Of a stretch of DNA of 64,000 nt, positions 52,593 through 62,100 are shown piece after piece. A program made the position numbers and the translations under genes. Source of the stretch: Myxococcota bacterium (lineage in GTDB: Bacteria; Myxococcota_A; Bradymonadia; UBA7976; UBA1532); NCBI GenBank assembly GCA_023150895.1, contig JAKLJY010000023.1:17485-81484 (forward strand), read 5' to 3'. The notes below the pieces were generated by a model. That model was not told the DNA's origin. It worked only from the letters and a program-made list of their open reading frames with translations, and ran no database searches. The first letter of the stretch is position 1, and each line of letters begins with the position of its first letter.

Positions 52593-53606
52593 ATGAACAC
52601 CGGGAACCTCTGCGAGTGTCTGCGCGCCTTCGTGGCCGGTGAACCCGCTCTGCCCCCCCTCGACGCGGCCGGGTGGGCGCAGGCGCAGGCGCACCGACTG
52701 GCGGCGACCCTCTACCACATGCGGGCCGGTGCTGGCCACGAAGAGCGACAGATCGCATACCGAACATGGGCGAATCAGGCGGCGGCCCACCTCCGGCGTG
52801 TGGACTGTCTCGCCCGCCATTGGCCGCGCGGGGCGCCTGCCCCCCTGCTCATCAAGGGGGCCGACCTCGCCGAGCACGTCTATCGGGATCCGGGGGCGCG
52901 GCGGATGTCGGATCTCGACCTGGTCGTCCCGCCGTCCGAGTTCGAGGCCGTTGCCCGTGCGCTCGGGCGCGTGGCCGACGCGGTCGATGTGCCGCGCTTC
53001 GAGGCCTTCCCGGGCGATCCGCCCTACGAGTTGGCGTTTCGGTTCGGCGACGTCACGCTCGAGGTCCACCGGGCACTGCAGCCGTTTCACCGAGGCGGGC
53101 CTGCGGCAGAGCGCCTCTACGAAAACGCCTCGCCAGGCGTCCTCGACGGACTGCCCATTCGAATACCAAGCCCGCTGGATCGGGTTCTGATCTGGCTGAC
53201 GAATCAGAGCAAGGGCTCGTTTCAGGACGACCTCGCGGACTACCTCGACCTCGCGCTGCTGCTGCGCGCCCTGCCCGGACCCCGGCCCTACCGGGCGGTG
53301 GGCGACGCCGCACGCGCCGCCGGGCTCGGCCGACCATTGGCCCTGGCGATTCGCCGCCTGGCGGCGACGGGCATCTTCCCCGATCCGCTCCCCGCCCTGC
53401 CCGACTGGGACGATCGCCTCGCGTCCTTGCTCTTGCCCGACGTGACGACGCCGGCACTCGACCTGCCGGCCTGGCGGTTCCAGGCCCTCAAGGTCTGGCT
53501 CGCGCCGGACGGTCGCCGGGGCGGCATCCTCGCGCGGGGCGCGTACACGGTCGGTCGACGGCTCTACAGCCAGGTTTCCGGCACGAAAACGATGTCGCCG
53601 GGCTGA
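52593..53606 (+). CDS. Nucleotidyltransferase-fold protein (NTP_transf_5-like)
   Basis: A 337-residue cytoplasmic protein. The helical N-terminus (ALPPLDAAGWAQAQAHRLAATL) and the LLIKGADLAEHVYRDPGARR segment followed by MSDLDLVVPPSEFE (about 86-120) fit nucleotidyltransferase-fold proteins with a paired Asp metal site, as in the family often met in exopolysaccharide and peptide clusters. The FRFGDVTLEVHRAL strand supplies a third acidic residue. The substrate is unknown. It is the only plus-strand gene in this part of the locus, and its last 43 bases overlap the convergent export gene. Confidence 0.78.
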   Translation: MNTGNLCECLRAFVAGEPALPPLDAAGWAQAQAHRLAATLYHMRAGAGHEERQIAYRTWANQAAAHLRRVDCLARHWPRGAPAPLLIKGADLAEHVYRDPGARRMSDLDLVVPPSEFEAVARALGRVADAVDVPRFEAFPGDPPYELAFRFGDVTLEVHRALQPFHRGGPAAERLYENASPGVLDGLPIRIPSPLDRVLIWLTNQSKGSFQDDLADYLDLALLLRALPGPRPYRAVGDAARAAGLGRPLALAIRRLAATGIFPDPLPALPDWDDRLASLLLPDVTTPALDLPAWRFQALKVWLAPDGRRGGILARGAYTVGRRLYSQVSGTKTMSPG

Positions 53607-54166
53607 AGCTGAACGTTCTGCTCGCGACCGAGTCCGATGGCCTCGACCGGCACGACGAACTTCTTCTCGGTGCCATCGACGACGCGGGTGACGACCGTCC
53701 GGTTCTTGTCCGCGAGCTCCTTGAAGCCCCCGGCGAGGGTAATGGCCTGCACGACGGTCATGCTGTTCTCGAACGCGAACGTGCCCGGCTTCTGGACTTC
53801 GCCGAGCACGAACACCTTCTTGGAGTTCGACTCCTTGACGAAGACGGTGACCTGCGGATTCCGGAGAAACCCCTGCTTCAGACGCTCCGTGATGTGCTCG
53901 CTCAAGGCACCCGGGGTCATGCCGAGCGCGGGGACCTGCCCGACGAGCGGGTACTGGAACGACCCGTCGGCGGCGACCCGAAAGAGGCCCGACAGCTCTT
54001 TCTCTTCGTAAACCCGGACCTCGACGACGTCTCCGACACCGAGCAGCGCGCCCTGCAGAATGGCGGTGCGGTCGGGCGTCGGAGGCAGGGCCACGGGGGC
54101 CGAGCGCGTTTCGGGCGGCGCGCTGCCGCAGGCCACGAGGACCAGCAGCGCGACCGCGAAACACAT
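53564..54166 (-). CDS. Polysaccharide export lipoprotein (Wza-like)
   Basis: A 200-residue outer-membrane export lipoprotein. The ATG at 54166 starts a short signal peptide with lipobox VLVACG. The polysaccharide export domain is seen in LLGVGDVVEVRVYEEKELSG with FRVAADGSFQYPLVGQVPALG (about 38-80). An SLBB domain follows (VFVLGEVQKPGTFAFENSMT and VVQAITLAGGF), and the LQPGDIVFVPETWL ending is typical. It is shorter than E. coli Wza and lacks its C-terminal membrane helix, as in many such proteins. It lies seven bases after the barrel gene, which may provide the outer-membrane pore. Confidence 0.93.
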   Translation of the reverse strand: MCFAVALLVLVACGSAPPETRSAPVALPPTPDRTAILQGALLGVGDVVEVRVYEEKELSGLFRVAADGSFQYPLVGQVPALGMTPGALSEHITERLKQGFLRNPQVTVFVKESNSKKVFVLGEVQKPGTFAFENSMTVVQAITLAGGFKELADKNRTVVTRVVDGTEKKFVVPVEAIGLGREQNVQLQPGDIVFVPETWL

Positions 54167-54173
54167 GACCCGA

Positions 54174-55478
54174 TCAGTAATTGACCTGAAGGCCGAGCGT
54201 GACCTGCTGGCGGCTGTAGGCGACGGGATCAATGGTGTTCTCGTTGTTGTCGGCGGCGCCGTTCTCGAAGTCGGACAGGTTCTGCTGACTGGCAAGCTCG
54301 AGGCGCACCGACATCCAGTCTCTGGGGCTGAAACCGGCGTAGACGCTCCCGCGCAGGACGGGGTCCGTCCGCTCGCCCTCCGGCCGGGCGAAGCCGCCCG
54401 CGTCCTCCGAGAACGCGTAATGGTCGAAGCCGACCCGGCCCCCCAGGCTCCACCGGCCGAGGAAGTAGAAGTCCGCCGTGCCGTACGCCTGGTTGAGGGT
54501 GTAGAAATTGGAGAACGCGTTGTCGCGGCCGTCGCGGTTGTAGCCGAGCGTTGCCCGAATGGTCGGTTCGATCGCGTACGTCAGCTCGGCCGTGCCGATG
54601 ACGCTGCTGAACGACGTGCCCTCGTTGTGGAACGTGTTTCGATAACCGACCTTGAGCGTCGTCGAGACGCGGCGGGTGACGAGACCCTTGACGCCGAGCG
54701 TCACGGCGAGCGGCCGGGAGTCGCGGTCCGCCGGGGCGCTGGAGACCTGGCCGCCGGCGCCGACGAGGGTGATGTCGAGCGGTTCCGCGTAGTCGATCGC
54801 CGACCAGGAGGCCTCCGCGAGGAGCGCCGTCTTCGGCAAGAAGCGCCAGCTCGTCAGGAACCGAACGTGATGGGCGTCTTTCTCGGCGACGGTGGCGTTC
54901 AGCGCGTCGGCGTCGTCCCCCACGAAGTTCACCGTCTGCCAGCGGTACCCGAGCCGCATCTCGAATGGGCGGTTCTCGGGGTTGTCGCCCGGGCGGAACC
55001 GGACGTCCAGACCCAGGCTGTTGTCGAGAATCCGGAAGCCGAATTCGGTGTCGTCGAAGGCCGGGTTGTCGCGGAATCCGAGGTCTTCGTGGACCTCGAC
55101 CGTGATGGGCGCCCGCGGCAGGAACGCGACCATTCCGTTCAGTGCGGCGCGGTCGATCGTGTTGCGCGCCTCGAACTCTTCGCCCGAGGCGAGGTAGTGC
55201 CGGTAGCTGAGGTTGGCACCGGCATCGAGGGCGACCTTGTTCGGGGAGCGGTTCTCGAGGCCGAGACCGGCGCCGACCCGAAGGACGGAGGAACTCTGCG
55301 GGTCCTCCGAGGCGTCCTCGTAGAAGACGTTGTTGTCGAACGACCCGTTCGCAAAGGCCTCCGGGTGCAACACGAGGTCCCCGGCGACGATCCCCGGGCC
55401 TTCGGCCTGAGCCGCGCTCGCGAGCGACGTCACTGCGAGGCCCAGGCAGGCACGGGCCATTCTCGAACGCATGGACAT
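54174..55478 (-). CDS. Outer-membrane beta-barrel protein of the exopolysaccharide locus
   Basis: A 434-residue protein with a signal peptide ending AQAEG. The mature part consists of regularly alternating strands with Asn/Asp turns (LHPEAFANGSFDNNVFYED, LGYRWQTVNFVGDD, VGYRNTFHNEG, VTLGLQVNY) and a terminal aromatic Tyr, which fits a BBP2-type barrel of 16-18 strands. Such proteins are found next to Wza-like lipoproteins lacking their own pore helix and may form the secretion channel (as for Myxococcus Wzp-type porins). ATG 55478 is used; 55472 is an alternative. Second gene of the unit beginning at 56071. Confidence 0.82.
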   Translation of the reverse strand: MSMRSRMARACLGLAVTSLASAAQAEGPGIVAGDLVLHPEAFANGSFDNNVFYEDASEDPQSSSVLRVGAGLGLENRSPNKVALDAGANLSYRHYLASGEEFEARNTIDRAALNGMVAFLPRAPITVEVHEDLGFRDNPAFDDTEFGFRILDNSLGLDVRFRPGDNPENRPFEMRLGYRWQTVNFVGDDADALNATVAEKDAHHVRFLTSWRFLPKTALLAEASWSAIDYAEPLDITLVGAGGQVSSAPADRDSRPLAVTLGVKGLVTRRVSTTLKVGYRNTFHNEGTSFSSVIGTAELTYAIEPTIRATLGYNRDGRDNAFSNFYTLNQAYGTADFYFLGRWSLGGRVGFDHYAFSEDAGGFARPEGERTDPVLRGSVYAGFSPRDWMSVRLELASQQNLSDFENGAADNNENTIDPVAYSRQQVTLGLQVNY

Positions 55479-55507
55479 TCCGCGGGGCCTCGTCGTCTTC
55501 CTACGGA

Positions 55508-56071
55508 TTAGAATGCCAGCGTGGCGGGAAAGGGGCGGTCGAGGTCGATCGGCTCATTGGCCAGGATGTCCCCCTCGGTGGGGTTGTCCTGCCGGATGTC
55601 CGGATCGATCGTGCTCTCGATCTCCGTGCCACCCGTGTACTGAGAATTTTCGCCCACGCAGGCCTCGAGCTCGACGCGGAAAGCCTCCACACGCGCTCGC
55701 GCCAGGTCGATCTTGATGGCGTTGTGCCGGATCAACTCCATGTTGCGGGCAGAAATCGCCTCGTTGAGGGCCTGACCCGACAGCTCGCCGATCTGCACGA
55801 GGCCGCGAATGGCCTTGAGCTTGGCGTTGATGCAGTTGTACCGCATCAGGTCCTTCTCGCCGCGCGCCGCCTCGAGGCGTTCGATGCCCTGAGTCAGGGT
55901 CTCCTGCATCTGGCTGATGGCGCTCTGCGAAATGGCCAGCACCTCGTCCGCCGACTTCACCTTGGCGAAGGTGTCGTCCGGGGGGGCGCCGGTCGTCGCC
56001 GCGGCAACGCCGCCGACGGCCGTCAGGCCGACGATGAACGACACGAGCGCAATGCGGACGAAACGACTCAC
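55508..56071 (-). CDS. Exported helical protein of unknown function
   Basis: A 187-residue exported protein. The GTG at 56071 has AGGAGGG about five bases upstream and begins a signal peptide ending AAAT. The mature part is helical (ISQSAISQMQETLTQGIERL, AISARNMELIRHNAIKIDLA) with two Cys (in YNCINA and EACVGE) that could pair. The C-terminus is acidic and extended. It is the first gene before the barrel and Wza-like genes, 30 bases from the former, so a periplasmic accessory role in polymer export is likely but unproven. Family not recognised. Confidence 0.75.
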   Translation of the reverse strand: MSRFVRIALVSFIVGLTAVGGVAAATTGAPPDDTFAKVKSADEVLAISQSAISQMQETLTQGIERLEAARGEKDLMRYNCINAKLKAIRGLVQIGELSGQALNEAISARNMELIRHNAIKIDLARARVEAFRVELEACVGENSQYTGGTEIESTIDPDIRQDNPTEGDILANEPIDLDRPFPATLAF

Positions 56072-56091
56072 GAGACCCTCCTGACTGCGGG

Positions 56092-56120
56092 TTACTACTT
56101 CATGGACCCCCGTCAGTCAA
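56092..56120 (-). promoter_or_regulatory. Predicted promoter of the export sub-operon
   Basis: On the minus strand TTGACT (56115-56120) is followed after 17 bases by TAGTAA (56092-56097). The -35 box matches consensus at five of six positions; the -10 is weak. Transcription would start near 56085, just ahead of the strong ribosome site of the gene starting at 56071. The site lies in the 110-base gap after the glt-like block. Confidence 0.42.
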
Positions 56121-56181
56121 CGATGTGCTCAAAAACCTAACGTGTACTTACGGAAAAATGGAGGGCGAAATCGAGGGGGGG

Positions 56182-57582
56182 TCAGTTCGAAGGCGCAAAA
56201 ATGAACGGGAAGGCCACCGTTACCGTGCCGCCATCGGGGGCGGGGAACTTCCAGCGCTCCATCTGGGCCTTGATGCACTCGGCGACGGCAGGCTCGCCGA
56301 CGGAGTCGGACTTGGCCGTGACGTCGATCACGCGGCCCGCCTCGCTGATGGTGAACTGCATGACGATCTTGCCCTGAAGCTGCGGGTTGCGCTTGAGCTC
56401 CTTCTCGTAGCAGCTCTTGACGCCGCCGATGCGGCTCTTCACGGTCGAGGCGATGCGGTTGGTGTCGAGGGTGCCCGTACCGAAGGCCTCGGAGGGTTCC
56501 GCGGCCTTCACCGAGCCCTTGACCTGGACCTCTTGCCCCTTCGCGCCGGATTCGACCGTGCCCGTCGCGCCGGCCGCGTTGAGTTCGTCGTCCTTCATGC
56601 CGGCCACATTGCCCGTGGCGGCGTTGCGTGCGCGGCGGTCGCGGCCCTGGTTCGAGTTGTCCGCCACGGCGACCCCGGTCGCGCCTTCGAAAGCGGTGTT
56701 GATGGCCACGTCCGTGCGGTCGTTCCGGAGCGTGTCGACGATGGACGCGCCACTCCCGACCCCCGCCCCGAGCTGAGAGAGGATGGTCTTCGACGCCACG
56801 GCCTTGGCGACCTCGGCCTTGCGGGCCTCCGGATCGACCGGCCCCTGGTTTTTGGCGACCTCCGGCTTGGGCGGCGGCTCGTCGACCTTCGGGCGCGGCG
56901 GCGGCTTGTCCTTCGGCTTCTCGGCGACCTTCTCCTCGTCCTTCTTGTCCTTGCCCTCTTTGTCCGCGTCGTCGGTCTTTTCGACCTTCGGCGCCTTGGG
57001 CTGGGTGATGATCTGGACGATGCGGTCGGGCAGCTGTTCGATGCCGGCCGGCTTCTCCGGGATGTCCATGGTCATGGTGAAGACCACCAAGGCGACCTGC
57101 AGCACCAGGCTGCCGGACAGCGAGGCGGTGAACGGCCAGTCCATGCTGTGGGACCAGCCGCCCTTCACGTTCGCCGGGAGCTGAAGCCGCGACGGGGGCG
57201 GCGGCGGCGCAACGAACTGGAAAAGCAGCGTCACGTCCCCGACGACGACCTTGCCGCGGCTCTTCTCGGAGAGGGGCAGCGCCCAGGCGTCCCCCCGGCG
57301 GTCCGCCAACTTGCGTCCAATGACCCCCTTGAAGTCGAGGACGGCGTCCTCGATGGAAACGCGCCCCTCCATCGTGTCCTTGAAGACCAGATGGTAGACC
57401 CCGCCCTTGAGCTCGAACAGGACGTGACTGCGCGCAAAGGGGGCGGTCGGCAGAACGAACGTGTTGCGCGGCGACTGACCGATCGTGACCGGATCGCGCT
57501 TTCGCAGCAGGCGCTCCTCGATGATCTTGCCGTTCTGGATGATCCCGATGCGGAGGATCTTCCGGTCGTTCTTCTGTGCCAT
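56182..57582 (-). CDS. FHA-domain protein with AgmX/PglI TonB-like C-terminus (GltG-like)
   Basis: A 466-residue inner-membrane protein. An N-terminal FHA-like domain (about 10-125; VTIGQSPRNTFVLP, FARSHVLFELKGG) binds phosphothreonine in typical members. One membrane helix (about 155-175) is followed by a Lys/Pro/Glu-rich linker (about 185-260), a Gly/Ala/Asn region and a C-terminal domain (about 365-466) with IGGVKSCYEKELKRNPQLQG and the KIVMQFTISEAGRVIDVTAK and WKFPAPDGGTVTVAFPF segments. That C-domain is the AgmX/PglI TonB-like tail. This matches GltG (PglI) of the Myxococcus Glt complex. The ATG at 57582 follows GTGGAG. Last gene of the block. Confidence 0.86.
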   Translation of the reverse strand: MAQKNDRKILRIGIIQNGKIIEERLLRKRDPVTIGQSPRNTFVLPTAPFARSHVLFELKGGVYHLVFKDTMEGRVSIEDAVLDFKGVIGRKLADRRGDAWALPLSEKSRGKVVVGDVTLLFQFVAPPPPPSRLQLPANVKGGWSHSMDWPFTASLSGSLVLQVALVVFTMTMDIPEKPAGIEQLPDRIVQIITQPKAPKVEKTDDADKEGKDKKDEEKVAEKPKDKPPPRPKVDEPPPKPEVAKNQGPVDPEARKAEVAKAVASKTILSQLGAGVGSGASIVDTLRNDRTDVAINTAFEGATGVAVADNSNQGRDRRARNAATGNVAGMKDDELNAAGATGTVESGAKGQEVQVKGSVKAAEPSEAFGTGTLDTNRIASTVKSRIGGVKSCYEKELKRNPQLQGKIVMQFTISEAGRVIDVTAKSDSVGEPAVAECIKAQMERWKFPAPDGGTVTVAFPFIFAPSN

Positions 57583-57668
57583 CGTCGCGTTCTCCACCCT
57601 CGGGGGCGTCGAAAGAAGGGTCTTGATCGGTTGGACAGCGCGTCACCGCGCCGGTTCCCGAAGATCGT

Positions 57669-57917
57669 TCAGAACGGCTCGCGCTCGACGCTCTGGATGA
57701 TCTCGGGAAGGAAGCTCTTCTTGGGCTCGAGGCCTTTGAAGTTCACGTCGCCCTTCTGGAGGATGTAGAAGGCCTCGGGCTTCTGAATCTGACCTTCGAC
57801 CTTCAGGGCGTCGATCTGGATGAGTCGGCCCTTGCCCTTGTCGCGCTTCTTTTCCTGGGCGACGGCGGGCCAGGCGGCGAGGACGCAGAGGATCGCGGTG
57901 GCGATGCGCACGCTCAT
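57669..57917 (-). CDS. Small exported protein (GltF-like by position)
   Basis: An 82-residue exported protein. The signal peptide (residues 1-20, ending AVAQ) is followed by a Lys-rich start and RLIQIDALKVEGQIQKPEAF, then YILQKGDVNFKGLEPKKSFL and an acidic end. The QKPEAFYILQ and SFLPEI segments are common to small proteins encoded next to AgmX/PglI-type proteins in myxobacteria. It lies between the gltE-like and gltG-like genes, where gltF sits in Myxococcus, and overlaps the former by four bases. It probably belongs to the periplasmic part of the same complex. Confidence 0.78.
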   Translation of the reverse strand: MSVRIATAILCVLAAWPAVAQEKKRDKGKGRLIQIDALKVEGQIQKPEAFYILQKGDVNFKGLEPKKSFLPEIIQSVEREPF

Positions 57918-59179
57918 TTCTCGCCTCCTTCGTCGGGCGGGGGCGCCGAGGGCGGCGCCGGTTTCGGGTCCTTGCGGGCCGACTCGGCCTTCTTCTGCTC
58001 CACGACCACGCGCTTGTTCGCCTCGGCGATGTACTGCTCGACCGGATCGTTGGCCGGGCGCGCGCCCGCGGCCGACTTGTAGCGATTGAAGAAGTCGATG
58101 GCTTGCTGCAGGCGGGCGAGGGGCTCGATGCCCGGGATCTGACCGTCGAGGTACAGAATACCCAGGTTGAAGAGGACATCCCCGGAGCCAGGGCCGAGTT
58201 CGAGCGCGCGCTTCATCGCAGCATCAGCTTCGGCGTACTTCTGCTGCCCCTTGAGGCTGTTCCCCAGGTTCACCTGCGCGGCGAGGAACTGCGGGTGTCG
58301 GGCGAGGGCCTGACGGAACATGCCCTCGGCCCCGGCGTAGTCGCCCGCCTCGTGGTAGAGCAAGCCGAGATCGTTGTAGACCTCGGCACTGCCCCCGCCG
58401 GGCAGGGCGACCGCCTTCTCGAGCGCGAGGCGTGCCCGAGGCTTTTCGTCGAGCGCGAGGTGTGCCCGCGCCAGCTTGGCGTGAATCTCGGGATCGGCCG
58501 GATCGTTCGCCTCGGCGCTGCGCAGGATGGCGACGGCCAACTCGAACTTCTTCTGGCGGAAGTAGCCGCCGGCCAGCACTTTCATCGCGTCGACGTTCTT
58601 CTCGTCGGCGCGCAACACCAGCGTCGCATCCCGGATGGCGCCGTCGACGTCGCCGCTCAGAAGGCGCAAGCGACTGACGGCGTTGCGCAGGCCACTCGAC
58701 TCGGGGGCCCGCGCGAGCTGTCCTTCTGCGAATGCCAAGGCGCCGCTTGCATCGCCCTTGCGCAGCATCACGTTGGCGATCGCCGTCACGGCCGGACCGA
58801 AGTCGGGCCTCACGTCGAGGGCCTGTTTGTAGTATCGGCGAGCGCCGACGTCGTCCCCTTGCCGCTCGGCGAGGACCCCGAGGTTGTACACCGGTTCGGC
58901 CGCGGTCGAGTCCTCCGCCGCGATGCGCTCGTACAAGCGGCGCGCGCCGTCGAGATCGCCGCTCGCCGCCGCCGCATGCGCTTCATCGAGGCGCCGCGCA
59001 GTCTCGGGGTTGACGACCGGCCCCTGTGGTGCGTCCGGAATGGCCGTCGCCCCCGTCGTGTCGACCGCCGGGGCGGGCCCGGTTCGGCCACCGGTCGTGC
59101 CGCCGATGGGCGCCGGTGCGCCGCCGCAGGCCCCGAGCGCGAGCGTCAGCCCGACACCGAGAATCAGACGCACCTTCAT
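57914..59179 (-). CDS. TPR lipoprotein (GltE/AglT-like)
   Basis: A 421-residue lipoprotein with lipobox LALGACGG and a Gly/Pro/Thr linker, followed from about residue 60 by eight or nine TPR units (for example AEPVYNLGVLAERQGDDVGA, EVYNDLGLLYHEAGDYAGAE, AAQVNLGNSLKGQQKYAEAD). It ends in a Lys/Pro-rich tail. It matches the Myxococcus gliding lipoprotein GltE/AglT in size, anchor and gene order. It likely sits in the periplasm attached to the outer or inner membrane and binds partner Glt proteins. It overlaps the large TPR gene upstream by four bases and the small gene downstream by four bases. Confidence 0.88.
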   Translation of the reverse strand: MKVRLILGVGLTLALGACGGAPAPIGGTTGGRTGPAPAVDTTGATAIPDAPQGPVVNPETARRLDEAHAAAASGDLDGARRLYERIAAEDSTAAEPVYNLGVLAERQGDDVGARRYYKQALDVRPDFGPAVTAIANVMLRKGDASGALAFAEGQLARAPESSGLRNAVSRLRLLSGDVDGAIRDATLVLRADEKNVDAMKVLAGGYFRQKKFELAVAILRSAEANDPADPEIHAKLARAHLALDEKPRARLALEKAVALPGGGSAEVYNDLGLLYHEAGDYAGAEGMFRQALARHPQFLAAQVNLGNSLKGQQKYAEADAAMKRALELGPGSGDVLFNLGILYLDGQIPGIEPLARLQQAIDFFNRYKSAAGARPANDPVEQYIAEANKRVVVEQKKAESARKDPKPAPPSAPPPDEGGEK

Positions 59180-62100
59180 TTGTCACCCTCCCCCGCGGCG
59201 GCGTCGGACGCCGGCGGGTCCTCCTCGGTCGGCGGAATGACCGGGGCAGGGGGCGGCGCGACGAGCAGTCGCGCGGGCGTGAGGTCTTCGTTGGAGACGA
59301 GACGACGTTCTTCTTTGAAGAGCGGGTAGTCGGACGGCTTGAACTTGTTGAGCGCCTGCAGAATGCGCTTCGTCCACTCGTTGGTGACCTTGAACTCCCG
59401 GGCTTTGTCGTATGCGGTGACGTAGCGTTTGACGGCTTCGTCCTCGATTGGGAGCGCGATGTCCTCGAGCTGGGTGCGGTAGGAGTCCTGCTCTTCCTCG
59501 GAGAGGCCGGGCGGCACGGGGGCGTCGTAGAGCGCCTGCGCAAAGACCTGGTACATGTGCCCGAGCCGGTAGAACGAAGCGAGCGTCCACTCGAACGCCT
59601 TGTAGTCGATGACCTCGGCGTACTGACGCTGCAAGTCCTTGATGCGGGTCTGCATGTCCTTGATGGTCTTGCCCTGATTCTGCAGGGAACCGGTCAGCTT
59701 CAGGGCCTCGTAGCGAGCGTATTCGAGCTCGACGATCTTGAAACGGGCCTTGGCCGGGTGGACGGCAATGGGGGTTCCGACCTGCAACCCGCGGGCGTTG
59801 AACTCGTTGATGATGCGGTCCCACGTCTGACGGGCGGCGCGAGCGTTGCCCTGCTCCTCGTAGATGTCCGCCGTGCGGGCGAGCCCGCCGATGACGTTCT
59901 CGGCATTCTTGCGATCGAGCCCGTATCGCTTGATGAACGTATCGTAGATGCGCAGCGCGTTCCGGGTGTCCTTGAGCTTCTCGTAGTTGCGGGCCGCACG
60001 GTAGTAGGTCTCGGCGGCCTCGGGCGTCGCCGGAAACATCTCCGCGTACTTCTCGAAGTTGGCGGCCGCCCGCTGGTACTGCTGGGTTTCTTCCTGAAGT
60101 TCGGCCGCCTGGAGCAACGACTGCGACCGATGCTCGGACTCGGGGTACTTCTCCATCAGCAGCAGATGGCTGTTGATGGAGCGGTCGTAGTCGAAGAAGC
60201 GCTCGGAGTTCACGGCCACGCGGAAGAGCGCCTCGCTGGCGAATTCGCTCTGCGGGTACTGCTGGTAGAGGCGCTGATACGTGTTCGTCGCCGATTCGAA
60301 ACGCCGGACCTGCTCGAACGCCACCGCAGCATTGTTCAACGCACGGTCTGCGAACTTGTTCTTCGGGTCCTTGTCGACGAGCTCGACGTACTTGATCGCC
60401 GCCGCCTCGAAGTTCTTGTCGTTGAACAGCTTCTCGGCCTGTTTGAACGCGGCCCCGGTCTCGAGGGTCTTGATCTGCGCCGCCATCGCGTCGCGCTCTT
60501 CCTGCGAGCCGATGTTGGCCTCACCGAGCTTGGCCGCCCAGATCTTCATGTTCTCCCAGTCGTTCGCCACGCGATACGACTGCAGGATGTTGTTGGCCGC
60601 GTAGTAGGCGACCTTCTCCTGCTTGTGGTTCTCGATGACCCAGGCGAACCACTTCCGCGCCTCGTCGTAATGCTTGTACTCGTAGAAGACTTCGCCGGCC
60701 TTGTACGCGACGCGGGGCAACTTGCCCGGATCCGCGGGGTCTTTGAGACCCTTCTCGACGTACGCGATGCGCGCCTCGACGAGCTTCATGACCTCTGCGG
60801 GGATGGGCTCGGGCTCGATGACGAGCACCGCTTCCGTCCCGTCGCCCACCGGTTTGTCCCCGGTGGCCTTGGCGGCCGTCGCCTCGATGGGCTGGTTCAG
60901 CAACGACGGGCGGGCTTCGATCTTGCCCGCCTCGATGTCCTGCTTGACCGTCGACTCGCGCGCGAGGATGGCGCTGAACCCGGCGAGTTCCTGGTATTTC
61001 ACGCCCAGGCTGGAGTCGCGAACTTTCTGGTATTGCTCGGCCGCCTCGGCGAACCGAAAGGAGTAGAACAGGCACTCGGCGTAGAAGAAGCCGAGTTCGT
61101 AGGCGTTCTCGGAGGCCGGGTACCGCCGCAGATAGTTGTCGTAGGCGACCGCAGCGAGTTTGTACTCCTTGATCGCCTCGTCTTCGGCCTCGACCTTGCC
61201 TGCCTTGGCTTCTTCCTTCAGGGCCTGCGCACGGGTGTGGTGGTATTGGGCCGCCGTGATGAGGGCCCCTTCGACGAGCTTCTCGGCCTTCTGGACGACC
61301 TCGAGGTTGTTGCGATTGGCCTCGTGCCAGGCCGAACCTTCACCGTACGTCCGCGCGAGCGTGTCTCGCTCGGCAAAGGCGTCGTCGAACCGACGCAGGC
61401 GCTCGTACGCGACGATGATGTTCTGGTGAAGTCCGGGGTTCTCGGCGTTGGTCGGGAACTTCTTCAGCAGGAACCGGGTCGCTTCGATGCTCTCTTCGTA
61501 CTTGGCGTTGTCGAAGTAGATCTGCGCGATGCCTTTGAGGACCTCGACCTCGTAGGGTTTGTCGCCCGTCAGGTACCGCAGCGCTCGGTCGAAACCGGCA
61601 TCGTCGTCGGGGCGCCCGTCTCCGTCCCAGTCTTCCTCCTGGAGAGAGATGGCCAGGTACTGGATGGCCTCGACCCGGAGGTCGGAGCCTTTGCTGCCCG
61701 TCTTCGCGGCCTCGGCGTCGCTGTACTCGACCAGCTCTTTGAACCGCTTGATCGCGTCGTCGTACTGGTCGTTCCGGTAGTACGTCCAGGCAAGCTTGTA
61801 CAGCGCCTTGTCGTAGAACGGCGTGCCCTTGAAGTTCATGACGCGGGTGTAGGCGTCGATGGCCTTCGGGAGGTCGTTGTAGTCGAAGTGGTACTCGCCG
61901 ATGCGCAGCCACGCCTCCGGGACGAACTTGCTGTCGGGGTACTTCTCGACGAGGGTCATGAACTGGTCGAGGGCCGGCTTGTCCTCGCCCATCTCCTTCA
62001 GGCAGTAGCCCTTGAGGTAGAGGGCGCCGTCGGAGTTGCGGTTGTCGGGCCAGCGCCCGAGGAGACGGTCGAAGAGAGCGATGGTCTCGCGATAGTCCTG

